A stretch of DNA of 64,000 bases from Salinicola sp. (GCA_002695065.1 NZNW01000147.1:6779-70778), one strand, 5' to 3'; numbered from the stretch's first letter, positions 1 to 12,057 are shown. The notes: generated from the letters alone by a model not told the origin. Translations and numbers: made by a program.

Positions 1-1047
1 GGCATCATCGACCCCGGCCTGCTGCAGAGTGATCCCCAGATGCTGATCTACGGCATGCTGGCGTCGCTGCTGGCGGCCGGCTCGTGGTTGATGATCGCGT
101 CCATGAAGGGCTGGCCGGTCTCCACCCCCCCCTCCATCGTCGGCGCCATCGTCGGGTTCGCGGTGGCCGGGCTCGGGGTCCAGTCGGTCAACTGGGGGTC
201 GGTGGGAACGATTGCGCTCAGCTGGATCACCTCGCCGCTGATCGCGGGGGTGTTCGCCTTCATGCTGTTCCGTTCCGTGCAGGTGCTGATTTTCGACAGT
301 CCCGACCCGTTCGCGGCGGCCAAGCGCTACGTGCCGGGGTATATCTTCCTGGTCGGTTTCATCGTCTCGATGGTGACCCTGGTCAAGGGGCTGTCCCACG
401 TCGGATTGCACCTGACCTTCGGCGAGAGCCTGTTGCTGGCGGTGGCGTTCGGCGTCGTCATCATGATGTTCGGGCTGCTGCTGGAAAACCGGATCAACCG
501 CGGCGACCGGCGGGCTCGCAGCAACTACGACTTCTCCAGCGTGGAGCGCATCTTCGGCGTGCTGATGATGTTCACCGCCTGCGCCATGGCCTTCGCCCAC
601 GGCTCGAACGACGTCGCCAACGCGGTCGGCCCGCTGGCGGCGGTGATCAGCGTGGTCGAGAACAGTGGCAGCGTGACCGGCTCGGCCACCATGCCGTGGT
701 GGGTGCTGGTGCTCGGCGGCGGCGGGATCGTGGTCGGCCTGGTGACCTACGGCCACAAGGTCATCGCCACCGTCGGCACCGGGATCACCGAACTGACGCC
801 GAGCCGCGGTTTCGCGGCGACGCTCTCCGCCGCCTCCACCGTCGTGCTCGCTTCCGGTACCGGCTTGCCGATCTCGACCACGCACACGCTGGTCGGCGCG
901 GTACTCGGGGTCGGCCTGGCGCGCGGCATGGCGGCGCTCAACCTGCGCGTACTCGGCTCGATCGTGCTCTCCTGGCTGATCACCCTGCCGGCGGGCGCAC
1001 TACTCTCCATCGCCTTCTTCTTCATGTTCAAGGGCATGTTCGGCTGA
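1..1047 (+). CDS. PiT-family inorganic phosphate transporter, 5' end cut off
   Basis: The reading frame is open from the first base, so the gene begins before the window; about 348 codons are visible. The product is a polytopic inner-membrane protein with around nine hydrophobic segments visible. It carries both PiT signature repeats: HGSNDVANAVGP in the middle and GLPISTTHTLVGAVLGVG near the C-terminus. PiT proteins cotransport divalent metal-phosphate complexes with protons or sodium; family members are usually above 400 residues, so roughly the first 70 or more are missing here. No neighbour identifies its regulation. The family assignment is secure; the exact ion coupled is not visible. 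Confidence 0.93.
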   Translation, partial: GIIDPGLLQSDPQMLIYGMLASLLAAGSWLMIASMKGWPVSTPPSIVGAIVGFAVAGLGVQSVNWGSVGTIALSWITSPLIAGVFAFMLFRSVQVLIFDSPDPFAAAKRYVPGYIFLVGFIVSMVTLVKGLSHVGLHLTFGESLLLAVAFGVVIMMFGLLLENRINRGDRRARSNYDFSSVERIFGVLMMFTACAMAFAHGSNDVANAVGPLAAVISVVENSGSVTGSATMPWWVLVLGGGGIVVGLVTYGHKVIATVGTGITELTPSRGFAATLSAASTVVLASGTGLPISTTHTLVGAVLGVGLARGMAALNLRVLGSIVLSWLITLPAGALLSIAFFFMFKGMFG

Positions 1048-1172
1048 TTCGGCGAAGCCGACTGCGCCACGAAGACGCCGCCGCGGTCTACCGGCCCAAA
1101 GACGGTCTGGTATAGTTGAGGCAGCCCCCACGCGGGCCATGTCTCATAGCCCTCTGCCGGAGCGTCAATCCC

Positions 1173-2483
1173 TTGGACTCGCGTTTTCCCTTCGTCGACT
1201 GGTTTCGCCACTCATCGCCCTACGTCAACGCCCACCGTGGCAAGACCTTCGTCATTCTGGTGGAAGGCGAGGCGATGGCGTCGGCGCGACGCGGGCAATT
1301 GCTGCAGGACCTGGCGCTGGTTCACACCCTGGGAGTACGGGTGGTGCTGGTCTACGGTATTCGACCGCAGGTTGCCGCTGCCCTCGAGACTGCCGGTATC
1401 GAGCCGGTGCGCATCGACGGTCGCTGGGTGGCCGATCGCGAGATCATGGACCACGTCGAGCGGATCGCGGCGACCCACCGGCTCGAGCTGGAGGCCCAGC
1501 TCTCCCTGGGCCTGCCCAATACGCCGCTGCACGGCGTGGAGCTGACGGCGGTTTCGGGCAACCTGGTCACCGCCAAGCCGTTGGGGGTGCGCGGCGGCGT
1601 GGATTTCGATCACAGCGGGGAGGTGCGCCGGGTGCGCAGCCAGGCCATCGAGAGCCTGCTCGCCGGCGGCAATCTGGTGATCCTGCCGCCTCTGGGCTAC
1701 TCCCGTACGGGAGAGGTCTTCGACCTGGATGCCTCGGAAATCGCCCAGCACGTGGCGGTCTCGCTCAAGGCGGACAAGCTGATTCTGCTCGGCGAGTCGG
1801 CCGGGCTGCACGACGACAGTGGCCAGTTGCAGCGTCAGTTGACCCCCGACGAAGCCGACATCCTGCGCGAACGGGCCAGCCCCGGCAGCGAGCTCTCCCG
1901 TCACCTCAGCGCCGCCTGCGGCGCGGCCCGCCACGGTGTCGGCCGTACCCACCTGCTGTCGTGGCGCGATCACGATGCCCTGCTCGGCGAGCTGTTCACC
2001 CGCGACGGTGTCGGCACCATGATCACCCAGAACCGCTACGAGCTGCTGCGCCAGGCCGTGCTGGATGACGTCGGTGGCCTGCTGGCACTGCTGAAGCCGC
2101 TCGAGGCCAGCGGCATGCTGGTGGCTCGAACCCGCGAGCGGCTGGAACACGAGATCGAGGATTACGTGGTGATCGATCGCGACGGCATGGCGATCGGCTG
2201 TGCGGCGCTGCATGGCTACGCCGAGGCGAGGATGGGCGAACTCGCTTGTCTGGCCGTGCACACCGACTATCGCCGGGGGACCCGGGGTGAGACTCTGTTG
2301 GCGGAGATAGAGCGCCGCGCACGTCGCCGGGGATTCACCCAGCTGTTCGCCCTGACGACCCATACCACTCACTGGTTCGTGGAGCGGGGCTTTTCACTCG
2401 CCACGCCGGAAGCGCTGCCGGACCTCAAGCGCGAGACCTACAATCAGGCCCGGCGCTCCAAGGTCTTGCTGAAGTCGCTGTAA
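1173..2483 (+). CDS. argA: N-acetylglutamate synthase ArgA
   Basis: Catalyses the first step of arginine biosynthesis, acetylating glutamate with acetyl-CoA. The N-terminal two thirds is an amino-acid-kinase-like fold that binds arginine for feedback inhibition. The last ~140 residues are a GNAT acetyltransferase domain (CLAVHTDYRRGTRGETLL is the acetyl-CoA loop region). I chose the TTG at 1173 because it gives 436 residues beginning MDSRFPFVDWFRHSSPYVNA, which aligns with the usual ArgA start, and a CGGAG ribosome site lies about ten bases upstream. An in-frame TTG at 1116 would add 19 atypical residues. It is monocistronic and followed by a strong terminator. Confidence 0.93.
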   Translation: MDSRFPFVDWFRHSSPYVNAHRGKTFVILVEGEAMASARRGQLLQDLALVHTLGVRVVLVYGIRPQVAAALETAGIEPVRIDGRWVADREIMDHVERIAATHRLELEAQLSLGLPNTPLHGVELTAVSGNLVTAKPLGVRGGVDFDHSGEVRRVRSQAIESLLAGGNLVILPPLGYSRTGEVFDLDASEIAQHVAVSLKADKLILLGESAGLHDDSGQLQRQLTPDEADILRERASPGSELSRHLSAACGAARHGVGRTHLLSWRDHDALLGELFTRDGVGTMITQNRYELLRQAVLDDVGGLLALLKPLEASGMLVARTRERLEHEIEDYVVIDRDGMAIGCAALHGYAEARMGELACLAVHTDYRRGTRGETLLAEIERRARRRGFTQLFALTTHTTHWFVERGFSLATPEALPDLKRETYNQARRSKVLLKSL

Positions 2484-2567
2484 AGCGACACCTGTATCGG
2501 TGAGTTATGGATCATGGCGTCTCCAAATGGAGACGCGTCAAGATAATGATTTTATTGAAATAAAGGG

Positions 2568-2617
2568 AAAAGGGCCAAAAAGCGTCTGTCATGGACGACA
2601 TTTTTGGCCCTTTTTTT
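2568..2617 (+). terminator. Rho-independent terminator of argA
   Basis: A 14-base arm at 2568-2581 (AAAAGGGCCAAAAA) pairs with 2601-2614 and runs into a T tract. Upstream at 2517-2536 there is another perfect hairpin (8-bp stem, AAAT loop) without a T tract. Confidence 0.9.
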
Positions 2618-2673
2618 CGTCCTTCCGTGGCCAGCCGCGCGCAGCGCTCCGGTTGTAGGGAATGAAGTGTTTT

Positions 2674-2686
2674 TAACTAATTGATA
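2674..2686 (-). promoter_or_regulatory. Candidate IHF site upstream of the sigma-54 promoter
   Basis: The minus strand reads TATCAATTAGTTA, a complete match to the IHF consensus WATCAANNNNTTR, in an AT-rich stretch 20-30 bases upstream of the -24 element at 2707. IHF bending between activator sites and the promoter is the usual arrangement for sigma-54 promoters, and is known for the enterobacterial glmY promoter. A short consensus can occur by chance; position is the main support. Confidence 0.55.
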
Positions 2687-2706
2687 CTAATTGGGTTTTT
2701 AAAAAC

Positions 2707-2722
2707 TGGCACGGCTATCGCA
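2707..2722 (+). promoter_or_regulatory. Sigma-54 (-24/-12) promoter
   Basis: TGGCACGGCTATCGCA matches the TGGCACG-N4-TTGCA consensus at all fixed positions except one T to C. The invariant GG (2708-2709) and GC (2720-2721) have exactly the required spacing. It points rightward into a gene-free structured region, giving a predicted start near 2732-2734. The sigma-54 activator GlrR is encoded 3 kb downstream. No TGTC-N10-GACA GlrR box was found upstream; the nearest is TGTC-N6-GACA at 2587-2600, so the activator assignment is inferred from context. Confidence 0.75.
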
Positions 2723-2732
2723 ATAGTCTTGT

Positions 2733-3181
2733 CGAGAGCGACGAGACGACGTCTGCGGAGTCGTCTCGCCGAATCCTGTCAGGTTCCTCAACTACCCTGT
2801 GCAGGGCCTTCAGGATTCGTCTGCTCCACGCGATGTGTGACTTAGGTTGCGATGAGACGGGTGCGGCCCATCGGGCAAGGAGATGCACCACTTGGGCAAG
2901 GATGCCCCGGCAAGGATGCCTTCCCCCTCGCGAGAGGGGACCCATTGCGACCGGCCGCCAGGCTCGGCAACTGCAAGTCTGGCGACCGGTCCGAAGACGA
3001 AGCGGGCGGCTCGCCGCCATGGTATTCGATAGCTCCTGAATGGCTTAGTCGAATATCGGCTTCGGGGCCTTCGGGCCACGGGAGCGGTCTCGAATAGCTG
3101 ATTCAGGCAGCGTTTCAAGGTCGTTCTCGACCCTTCAGTTCCCTGCGTACCTTGGGCCGGCTCTGCCGGCCCTCTTTTTTT
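2733..3181 (+). ncRNA. Candidate structured small RNA upstream of glrK (GlmY-like location)
   Basis: About 450 bases between a sigma-54 promoter and a strong terminator with no credible reading frame. The + strand folds well. A 9-bp stem pairs 2742-2750 with 2760-2768. GAATCCTG (2771-2778) pairs with 2811-2818 around an inner CCCTG/CAGGG hairpin. Two consecutive hairpins at 2894-2907 and 2909-2920 both display the loop AAGGAT. CCCCTC-GCGA-GAGGGG at 2924-2939 has a GNRA tetraloop. In enterobacteria the small RNA GlmY occupies exactly this place, upstream of glrK, and is transcribed from a GlrR/sigma-54/IHF promoter. This RNA is much longer than the ~184-nt GlmY and I see no primary-sequence match. 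The AAGGAT loops also resemble CsrA/RsmA decoy sites. The locus is well supported; its function is inference. Confidence 0.65.
3154..3181 (+). terminator. Rho-independent terminator of the structured RNA
   Basis: GGGCCGGC (3154-3161), loop TCT, perfect complement 3165-3172, then a T-rich run through 3181. It lies 160 bases before glrK, so it ends the upstream transcript before the kinase operon. Confidence 0.9.
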
Positions 3182-3340
3182 GAGTGGATTCCCGGCGCAC
3201 GACCGGAGGCGGCTGTCGATCGGGGTAGGGCTGAGATCCGAGCGCGCTCGACGCTTCGACCTGAATGGGCATTCAACAAAGATGTTATCCTTGCGGAACT
3301 ATCCATGACCCCAATGGGCATCCTGCATAGAGCGAACTCC

Positions 3341-4861
3341 ATGACCACCGAGCTCTCCCGACGTTGGCGGCCTCGCTCGCTTTTGCAACTGGTACTGCTG
3401 GCATTCGTCGTCGTCATGTTGCCGATAGCCGTGCTGATGTTTCAGGCCGGACAGGCGCTGTCGCAGCTCTCGACCCTGGCCGACCAGAGCGCTCGAGAGG
3501 CCGTCGAGGAGACCCGCCGTGCCCGCATGCTGAGCTCGCTGGCGCTGCAGATGGAGCGCAGCGCGCGCCAGTACGCGGTCATCGAAGAAGAGGGCCTGCG
3601 CGATATCTACAACCAGAAGGCGCGCCAGTTCGGTGAACTGCTCCAGCAGCACGAGCCTCTGATGCGCGACAACCCCGACTTCCAGTCGCTGGTCGAGCGC
3701 TTCCGGCAACTCCGGGTTCTGCCGCAGGCGTCGGTCGACGACATGGGGATGTTCCTGCAGCGATTCTCCGGGTTTGCCTCGGAGTCCGACGCGGTGAGGG
3801 ATGCCACCAACGACCTGATCGACACGCGCATCGCCGATATCCGCGAACAGGCCGATGCGGTGAAGGCCCGGCTGTGGATGCAGACCGCCGCCCTCGTTTC
3901 CGCCAGCCTGATGCTGATGCTGTTCTTCACCTGGCTGATCACGCGCCCCATCCGCCAGCTCGAGCGACGGATCTTCGGCCTCGGCAGCGGCGATCACAGC
4001 GACACGCCCACCCGTATCCAGGGGCCTGCCGAACTGGTCCAGTTGGGCGAGCGGCTGACCTGGCTGTCGGGCCGGTTGTCCGAACTCGAGGCGCAGAAGC
4101 AGCAGTTTCTGCGCCACATGTCGCACGAGTTGAAAACACCGCTGGCCAGCGTTCGCGAGGGCACGTCACTATTGTCCGACGGCGTGGCCGGGGAACTCAA
4201 CGAGCGGCAGAGCGAGGTCGTGCGGCTGATCGATGAAAATGGCCAGGAGTTGCAGACATTGATCGAGCAGCTTCTGGATTACAATCTGCTGCAGAACAGT
4301 CGTCGAATGAAAGTCACCCAGTTCGATGTGGCGACGGTCATTCAGGAGGTTCTCTCCAAGCATCGCCTGGCGCTCGACAACAAGGGCATGCAGGTCAGGA
4401 GTCCACATCATCCGCTGACCTGGCAGGCCGATCGGGAGCGCACGGCACGGGTGCTGGACAACCTGATCTCGAACGCCATCGCCTATGGCAGCGACGGTGG
4501 CGAACTGGTGATTCGCGTCGCCCATCAGCGCGACTGGCTGGCGCTGGATGTCGCCAATAGCGGGGATCCCATCGCCGAGTCGGACCGCGAGCACCTGTTC
4601 GAAGCGTTCTATCAGGGCAGCGCGCGTCGCAAGGGGCCGCTCAAGGGCTCCGGTATCGGACTCTCGGTCGCCGCGGACTGCGCCCGATTGCAGGACGGAC
4701 AGCTGGCGCTGGTGGATGACACCGAGTTGCCGGTCTGCTTCCGGCTCACGCTGCCATGGGCCAGCGCCCCGGTCCGCGGGGCGCAATACGATAATGAGGC
4801 CGCGCCGGACGAGACGTTTCCGGGCGGTGAGGCAAGGAAAGAGACATGGTCAGTCAGATAA
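3341..4861 (+). CDS. glrK: Sensor histidine kinase GlrK (QseE)
   Basis: Inner-membrane kinase that phosphorylates GlrR. Visible in order: TM helix near residues 16-36, a ~150-residue periplasmic helical domain, a second TM around 185-205 ending before ITRPIRQLE (HAMP start), the H-box FLRHMSHELKTPLASVREGT with the phospho-accepting His, and an ATPase domain with N-box DNLISNAIAYG and G-box KGSGIGLSVA. The ATG at 3341 gives 506 residues and aligns with the E. coli start; an ATG at 3305 would add 12. The 3' end overlaps qseG by 16 bases, so the genes are translationally coupled. Confidence 0.93.
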   Translation: MTTELSRRWRPRSLLQLVLLAFVVVMLPIAVLMFQAGQALSQLSTLADQSAREAVEETRRARMLSSLALQMERSARQYAVIEEEGLRDIYNQKARQFGELLQQHEPLMRDNPDFQSLVERFRQLRVLPQASVDDMGMFLQRFSGFASESDAVRDATNDLIDTRIADIREQADAVKARLWMQTAALVSASLMLMLFFTWLITRPIRQLERRIFGLGSGDHSDTPTRIQGPAELVQLGERLTWLSGRLSELEAQKQQFLRHMSHELKTPLASVREGTSLLSDGVAGELNERQSEVVRLIDENGQELQTLIEQLLDYNLLQNSRRMKVTQFDVATVIQEVLSKHRLALDNKGMQVRSPHHPLTWQADRERTARVLDNLISNAIAYGSDGGELVIRVAHQRDWLALDVANSGDPIAESDREHLFEAFYQGSARRKGPLKGSGIGLSVAADCARLQDGQLALVDDTELPVCFRLTLPWASAPVRGAQYDNEAAPDETFPGGEARKETWSVR

Positions 4862-5394
4862 GAGCGACGCTCGTCCTGTTCGGCATGATGGCGCTGGTGG
4901 GCTGCCAGTCCCTCTCCGGCGAACCCAGGCAATATGGCTGTGGTGACATTCCCACCTACGCCGACAATGTCTGCCTGGTCGACTCCTGGGTCGCGTTCGG
5001 CCTGGAAGCGCAGCGCGGCGATGACGAGTGGCGTGACGAGGTGCTGGAGCGGGTTGGTCAGAGCCGCATGGACCAGAAGGCCGTGCGTGCCGTGGTGCTC
5101 TCCTGGGACGGCCCTGGCCAATGGGCCCAGGCCTCGAGCTTCTACAAGGCCGCGATCGGCTCGGCACCGCCCCGGCTGCAGCCCCTCCTGCAGCAGTGGT
5201 TGAACGAGCTGGAGGAGCGCCGGCAGCTCTACGCGCTGCGAGGCTCGAGCGGGGGGAGCCGGGTCAATGTCGGCAGCAACGATACGCAGGCACTGAAGCA
5301 GGAAAACGAGAAGCTGAAGCAACAGCTCAAGGAGATGTCGGACAAGCTGGAAGCGCTGACCGACATCGAGCGGACGATCAACGCCCGCGACTGA
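4846..5394 (+). CDS. qseG: Outer-membrane lipoprotein QseG (YfhG)
   Basis: 182 residues with a lipoprotein signal peptide ending in the lipobox LVGC (Cys20), so it should be lipidated. Residues ~135-175 form a strongly charged heptad-like coiled coil (KQENEKLKQQLKEMSDKLEA). It sits between glrK and glrR exactly as in enterobacteria, where the lipoprotein interacts with the kinase and is needed for its activity. The start overlaps the end of glrK. Confidence 0.88.
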   Translation: MVSQIRATLVLFGMMALVGCQSLSGEPRQYGCGDIPTYADNVCLVDSWVAFGLEAQRGDDEWRDEVLERVGQSRMDQKAVRAVVLSWDGPGQWAQASSFYKAAIGSAPPRLQPLLQQWLNELEERRQLYALRGSSGGSRVNVGSNDTQALKQENEKLKQQLKEMSDKLEALTDIERTINARD

Positions 5395-5548
5395 GACGCG
5401 CCAGGTTCGCGCGACCCACACTTACGTAAAACCAAGCCATCCGCGCGATGCCCGGCCATATCCCGGTGCGCGCGACCGCGTCACATCGAGCGTGACACAT
5501 CCTCATCGACAGCGATAAGGTGAAGCGGTGGCAGGAGGTGCCAATCCC

Positions 5549-6979
<1,431 letters not shown>

Positions 6980-7060
6980 TCCCCGCCGGTCGGCGCTCCG
7001 AACTCGCCAAGGCGAGGCAGCCGGCCAACTGAAACGACGCGACCCTCTCGCTGGGCGATC

Positions 7061-7085
7061 ACCCGATTCGGCACTGTCGAATCGG
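7061..7085 (+). terminator. Rho-independent terminator of the glrK-qseG-glrR operon
   Basis: CCCGATTCG at 7062-7070, a seven-base loop, the perfect complement at 7078-7086, then TTTTT. It is directional for the + strand, because no T run follows on the minus side. Confidence 0.85.
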
Positions 7086-7103
7086 GTTTTTCATTTCATC
7101 GGG

Positions 7104-8039
7104 CTAGGGCCGCGTCGGCATCTCCCTGCCATCCTCACGCGCATCCGAAACCAGTTCGCCAATTCGCCGGCGCAACCATCGGTGCAGCGGGTGGGTGGTG
7201 GTGCGCTCATGCCAGACCATGGCCATGTCGAAACCGGGAACGGACAGCGGGGGATCCAGCAGCCGTACCCGGCCAAGGCGGTCTCCGGCGACCCGGGTGG
7301 GGACCAGCGCGATCATGTCGCTGCGCGCGACGATCTCCGGCACCACCAGGAAACCCGGCGCCGACAGGGCCACGCGCCGGGACCGGCCGACGGCGGCCAG
7401 GGCATCGTCCACGGGGCCGTGAAAGCCGCCGCCCTCCGGCGAGACGATGACGTGATCCAGCCGGCAAAAGGTGTCGAGATCGAGCGATTCCGACAAGGCC
7501 GGATGGCCGGGGCGCACGATGGCGACGTACGCCTCGTGATAGAGCGTGCGCATGCGCAGGTTGTCCGGCGCCGTCCCGGGCGTCGTCAGGGCCAGGTCGA
7601 CCTCTCCACGCGCCATCTGCGCATTCAGAATCCCGGTATCTATCGTCCGCCAGGCGATCCTGAGCCCCGGCGCCTCCCGGCTCAGGGCCAGCGCCAGCGG
7701 CATCAGGACCGAATACTGCACATAGTCGCTGGCCGCGATGGCGACGGTGGCCTTGGCCGTGGCCGGTTCGAACGGGCTGCCCTCGGCGACGACCTGACGT
7801 ACACCCTCGATGGCGGCGTGCAGCGGTGCCTGGAGCTCGAGCGCGCGCTGGGTGGGGATCATGCCGCGCTGGGCGGGCAGCAGCAGCGGGTCGCCCAGCA
7901 GCTCGCGCAAACGGGTCAGGCGGGCCGAGAGGGCCGGCTGACTGAGGTGCAGACGCTTGGCGGCGCGACTGACATTGCGCTCCACCAGCAAGGTGTCGAG
8001 AGTCACCAGCAGATTCAGGTCCAGCCGTTCGATATCCAT
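7104..8039 (-). CDS. LysR-family transcriptional regulator
   Basis: 311 residues. The N-terminal winged helix-turn-helix (NVSRAAKRLHLSQPALSARL) is followed by a substrate-binding domain of the periplasmic-binding type. It is divergent from the flavodoxin-fold reductase at 8143 with a ~100-base shared intergenic region, so it probably controls that gene. The ligand cannot be inferred from sequence. Confidence 0.92.
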   Translation of the reverse strand: MDIERLDLNLLVTLDTLLVERNVSRAAKRLHLSQPALSARLTRLRELLGDPLLLPAQRGMIPTQRALELQAPLHAAIEGVRQVVAEGSPFEPATAKATVAIAASDYVQYSVLMPLALALSREAPGLRIAWRTIDTGILNAQMARGEVDLALTTPGTAPDNLRMRTLYHEAYVAIVRPGHPALSESLDLDTFCRLDHVIVSPEGGGFHGPVDDALAAVGRSRRVALSAPGFLVVPEIVARSDMIALVPTRVAGDRLGRVRLLDPPLSVPGFDMAMVWHERTTTHPLHRWLRRRIGELVSDAREDGREMPTRP

Positions 8040-8142
8040 TCGATTGATACCAAGCCATAGAATATCGGATTTCTACAATACCAGACGGCGCCTCAAGATC
8101 AGGGTCCGAACCCGATCATTTTCCCAAACGAGGAACCGGACC

Positions 8143-8949
8143 ATGAGCCATGTTCTGATCGTCCACGCCCACCCCGAGCCCCAGTCGCTGACCAGCGCCT
8201 TGAAAGACCTGGCGGTGGAGTTCCTGCAGACGCAGGGGCATGCGGTGCAGGTCTCGGATCTCTATGCCATGGGATGGAAGGCGGTCGCCGATCGAGAGGA
8301 TTTCACCGATACGGTCGATCCGGAGCGCCTGAGCTACATCGCCGAATCCCGCCACGCCTATGCCTCCGATACCCAGACCCTGGATATCGCCGCCGAGCAG
8401 CGCAAGTTGTTGTGGGCCGATGCGGTGCTGTTCAGCTTCCCGCTGTGGTGGTTTGGCATGCCTGCGATTCTCAAGGGCTGGGTCGACCGGGTGTTCGCTT
8501 TCGGCTTTGCATACGGTGTCGGTGAGCACGGTGGCGAACGCTGGGGCGACCGCTACGGCGAAGGCGTACTGGCCGGCCGTCGCGCGATGCTGATCCTGCC
8601 GATCGGCGGGCGCGCGCCGCACTACAGCGATCGCGGCGTCAATGGCAGCCTGGAAGAGATCTTGTGGCCGATCCAGCACGGCACGCTGTTCTATCCCGGG
8701 CTGGCGGTCATGCCGCCGTTTCCGGTCTATTCGAGCGATCGCCTGGATGATGCCGGTTGGCAGCGGGTGGTGGCCGATCTCAGGCATCGCCTCGAGGGAC
8801 TGTTCAGCGATGCGCCTATCCCTTTCCGGCGCCAGAACGGTGGGCACTACGATATCGATCAGCGGCTCAAGCCTGGGCTGGGTCAGGGCGAGGGTGGGAC
8901 ACGGATCCATCTGGTGCAGCCGGGGGATCCCGAAGAGCGGCTCGCTTAG
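8143..8949 (+). CDS. NAD(P)H-dependent quinone reductase-like flavoprotein
   Basis: 268 residues of the flavodoxin-2 (NQO1/MdaB-like) fold: IVHAHPEPQSLTSAL binds the FMN/FAD phosphate, and FSFPLWWFGMPAILKGWVDR is the typical family motif. It is expected to carry out cytosolic two-electron reduction of quinones or nitro-compounds. The ATG at 8143 has an ACGAGGAA ribosome site; earlier in-frame starts overlap the divergent regulator. Probably regulated by that LysR protein. Confidence 0.87.
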   Translation: MSHVLIVHAHPEPQSLTSALKDLAVEFLQTQGHAVQVSDLYAMGWKAVADREDFTDTVDPERLSYIAESRHAYASDTQTLDIAAEQRKLLWADAVLFSFPLWWFGMPAILKGWVDRVFAFGFAYGVGEHGGERWGDRYGEGVLAGRRAMLILPIGGRAPHYSDRGVNGSLEEILWPIQHGTLFYPGLAVMPPFPVYSSDRLDDAGWQRVVADLRHRLEGLFSDAPIPFRRQNGGHYDIDQRLKPGLGQGEGGTRIHLVQPGDPEERLA

Positions 8950-8963
8950 CGGCCGCGAATGGC

Positions 8964-10352
8964 TCAGCGCTTCAGCCGTCGCTTCACCTCCAGCTTCAGG
9001 CGGCCCTCGCCGAGGCGGGCCGTCAGCATCTGGCCGGGTTGGGTCTGGCTGGCGGCGCGCACGACCTGGCCGTCGTCGTCCTGCAGGATCGAGTAGCCCC
9101 GTCCCAGCACGGCCAGCGGGCTTACGGCGTTGAGCTCCCGGGCCACGCCCTCCAGCCGCTGGCGTTCGCGCTGCAACTGGCGCTGCTGGGCGCTCTCCAG
9201 TCGCTGGCGTAGCTGGTCCACACGCTCCCGCGATTGGCGCAGCGTACGGCTCGGGTCGTGGCGCGTGAAGCGCCGGGTGGCGGCCTCGAGCCGCTGACGA
9301 TCCCGCTGCAGACGCTGCTGCATCGCCAGTTGCAGGCGACGATCCAGCCCCGCCAGACGCTGGCGCTGCTGGGCGAGCCGTTCACCGGGGTGGCGCAGCC
9401 GTGCACGCAGGTGATCGAGGCGCTGGGACTCGGCGTTGAAGCGCCCGCGCCACGCCTGATGGAGCCTTCTCCGCTGCTGATTCAGCGTCGCCTCGAGATC
9501 GCGGCGATCCGGCACCAGCCGTTCGGCGGCGGCGGAGGGGGTCGGCGCGCGCACGTCGGCGGCGAATTCGGCCAGCGTCGTGTCGACCTCGTGGCCGATA
9601 GCGGCCATCACCGGTAGCGCCGAGTGGTAGATCGCCCGGACCAGATGTTCGTCGTTGAACGCCCACAGGTCTTCCAGGCTGCCGCCGCCGCGTGTGATCA
9701 GGATCGCATCGAAGGGCTCGGTCGCCGAACGCTCGGCATCCTGTCGTGCTGATTCATAACGTGCCTGACGATTGACCAAGGCCAGCGCGCGGATCAGCGC
9801 CTGCGGTGCCTCGCGACCCTGCACCGGCGACGGGAACACGCTGACCTGCACCATCGGCCAGCGCGCCTGCAGCACCGCCAACACGTCACGAATGGCGGCG
9901 CCGGTGGGCGAGGTAACCAGGGCCAGATGGCGCGGCGGGTAGGGCAGCGGTCGCGCGTTGGCGAATACGCCCTCGGCACTCAGCTGGCGCTTGAGCCGTT
10001 CGTAAGCCGCCATCAGCTCGCCTTCGCCGCTGGGCTGCACGGCATCGACGATCAATTGATAGTCGCCACGCGGCTCGAAGATCGACACGCGGCCGCGAAC
10101 CTTGATCCGGTCGCCATCCTTCAACGGGGTGCGTGACAGGCTCGCCCGGTTGCGGAAGAACGCGCACTTGAGCTGGGCCCTGGCGTCTTTCAGGCTGAAG
10201 TAGATGTGGCCGGAAGCGGGCCGCGCCAGCCCCGAAATCTCACCCTCGACCCAGCAGTCGCCGAAGCCGCGCTCCAGCATCTGGCGGGCCTGGCGGTTGA
10301 GGTCGCTGACGGAGAGGGCCTGGGGGTTAGGCTGAGAAGTAAAAGGGGGCAT
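8964..10352 (-). CDS. xseA: Exodeoxyribonuclease VII large subunit
   Basis: 462 residues from the ATG at 10352, close to the usual length. The N-terminal OB-fold (WVEGEISGLARPASGHIYF) is followed by the catalytic region with TSPTGAAIRDVL, RGGGSLEDLWAFND, GHEVDTTLAEFAADVRAPTPSAAAE, then long coiled-coil helices rich in Arg and Gln, and a C-terminal motif LGRGYSIL. With XseB it degrades single-stranded DNA bidirectionally. It is convergent with the reductase (14-base gap) and divergent from guaB, the common gammaproteobacterial arrangement. Starts upstream of 10352 would extend into the guaB promoter. Confidence 0.95.
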   Translation of the reverse strand: MPPFTSQPNPQALSVSDLNRQARQMLERGFGDCWVEGEISGLARPASGHIYFSLKDARAQLKCAFFRNRASLSRTPLKDGDRIKVRGRVSIFEPRGDYQLIVDAVQPSGEGELMAAYERLKRQLSAEGVFANARPLPYPPRHLALVTSPTGAAIRDVLAVLQARWPMVQVSVFPSPVQGREAPQALIRALALVNRQARYESARQDAERSATEPFDAILITRGGGSLEDLWAFNDEHLVRAIYHSALPVMAAIGHEVDTTLAEFAADVRAPTPSAAAERLVPDRRDLEATLNQQRRRLHQAWRGRFNAESQRLDHLRARLRHPGERLAQQRQRLAGLDRRLQLAMQQRLQRDRQRLEAATRRFTRHDPSRTLRQSRERVDQLRQRLESAQQRQLQRERQRLEGVARELNAVSPLAVLGRGYSILQDDDGQVVRAASQTQPGQMLTARLGEGRLKLEVKRRLKR

Positions 10353-10359
10353 GGCGTGA

Positions 10360-12057
<1,698 letters not shown>

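Noticed and set aside
2587..2600. TGTC-N6-GACA as a GlrR binding site
   Set aside because: The known consensus is TGTC-N10-GACA, and this occurrence falls in the loop of the argA terminator.
2715..3118. Four overlapping short reading frames in the glrK upstream region
   Set aside because: They overlap on both strands, lack ribosome sites and recognisable motifs, and lie within strongly self-complementary sequence between a sigma-54 promoter and a terminator.
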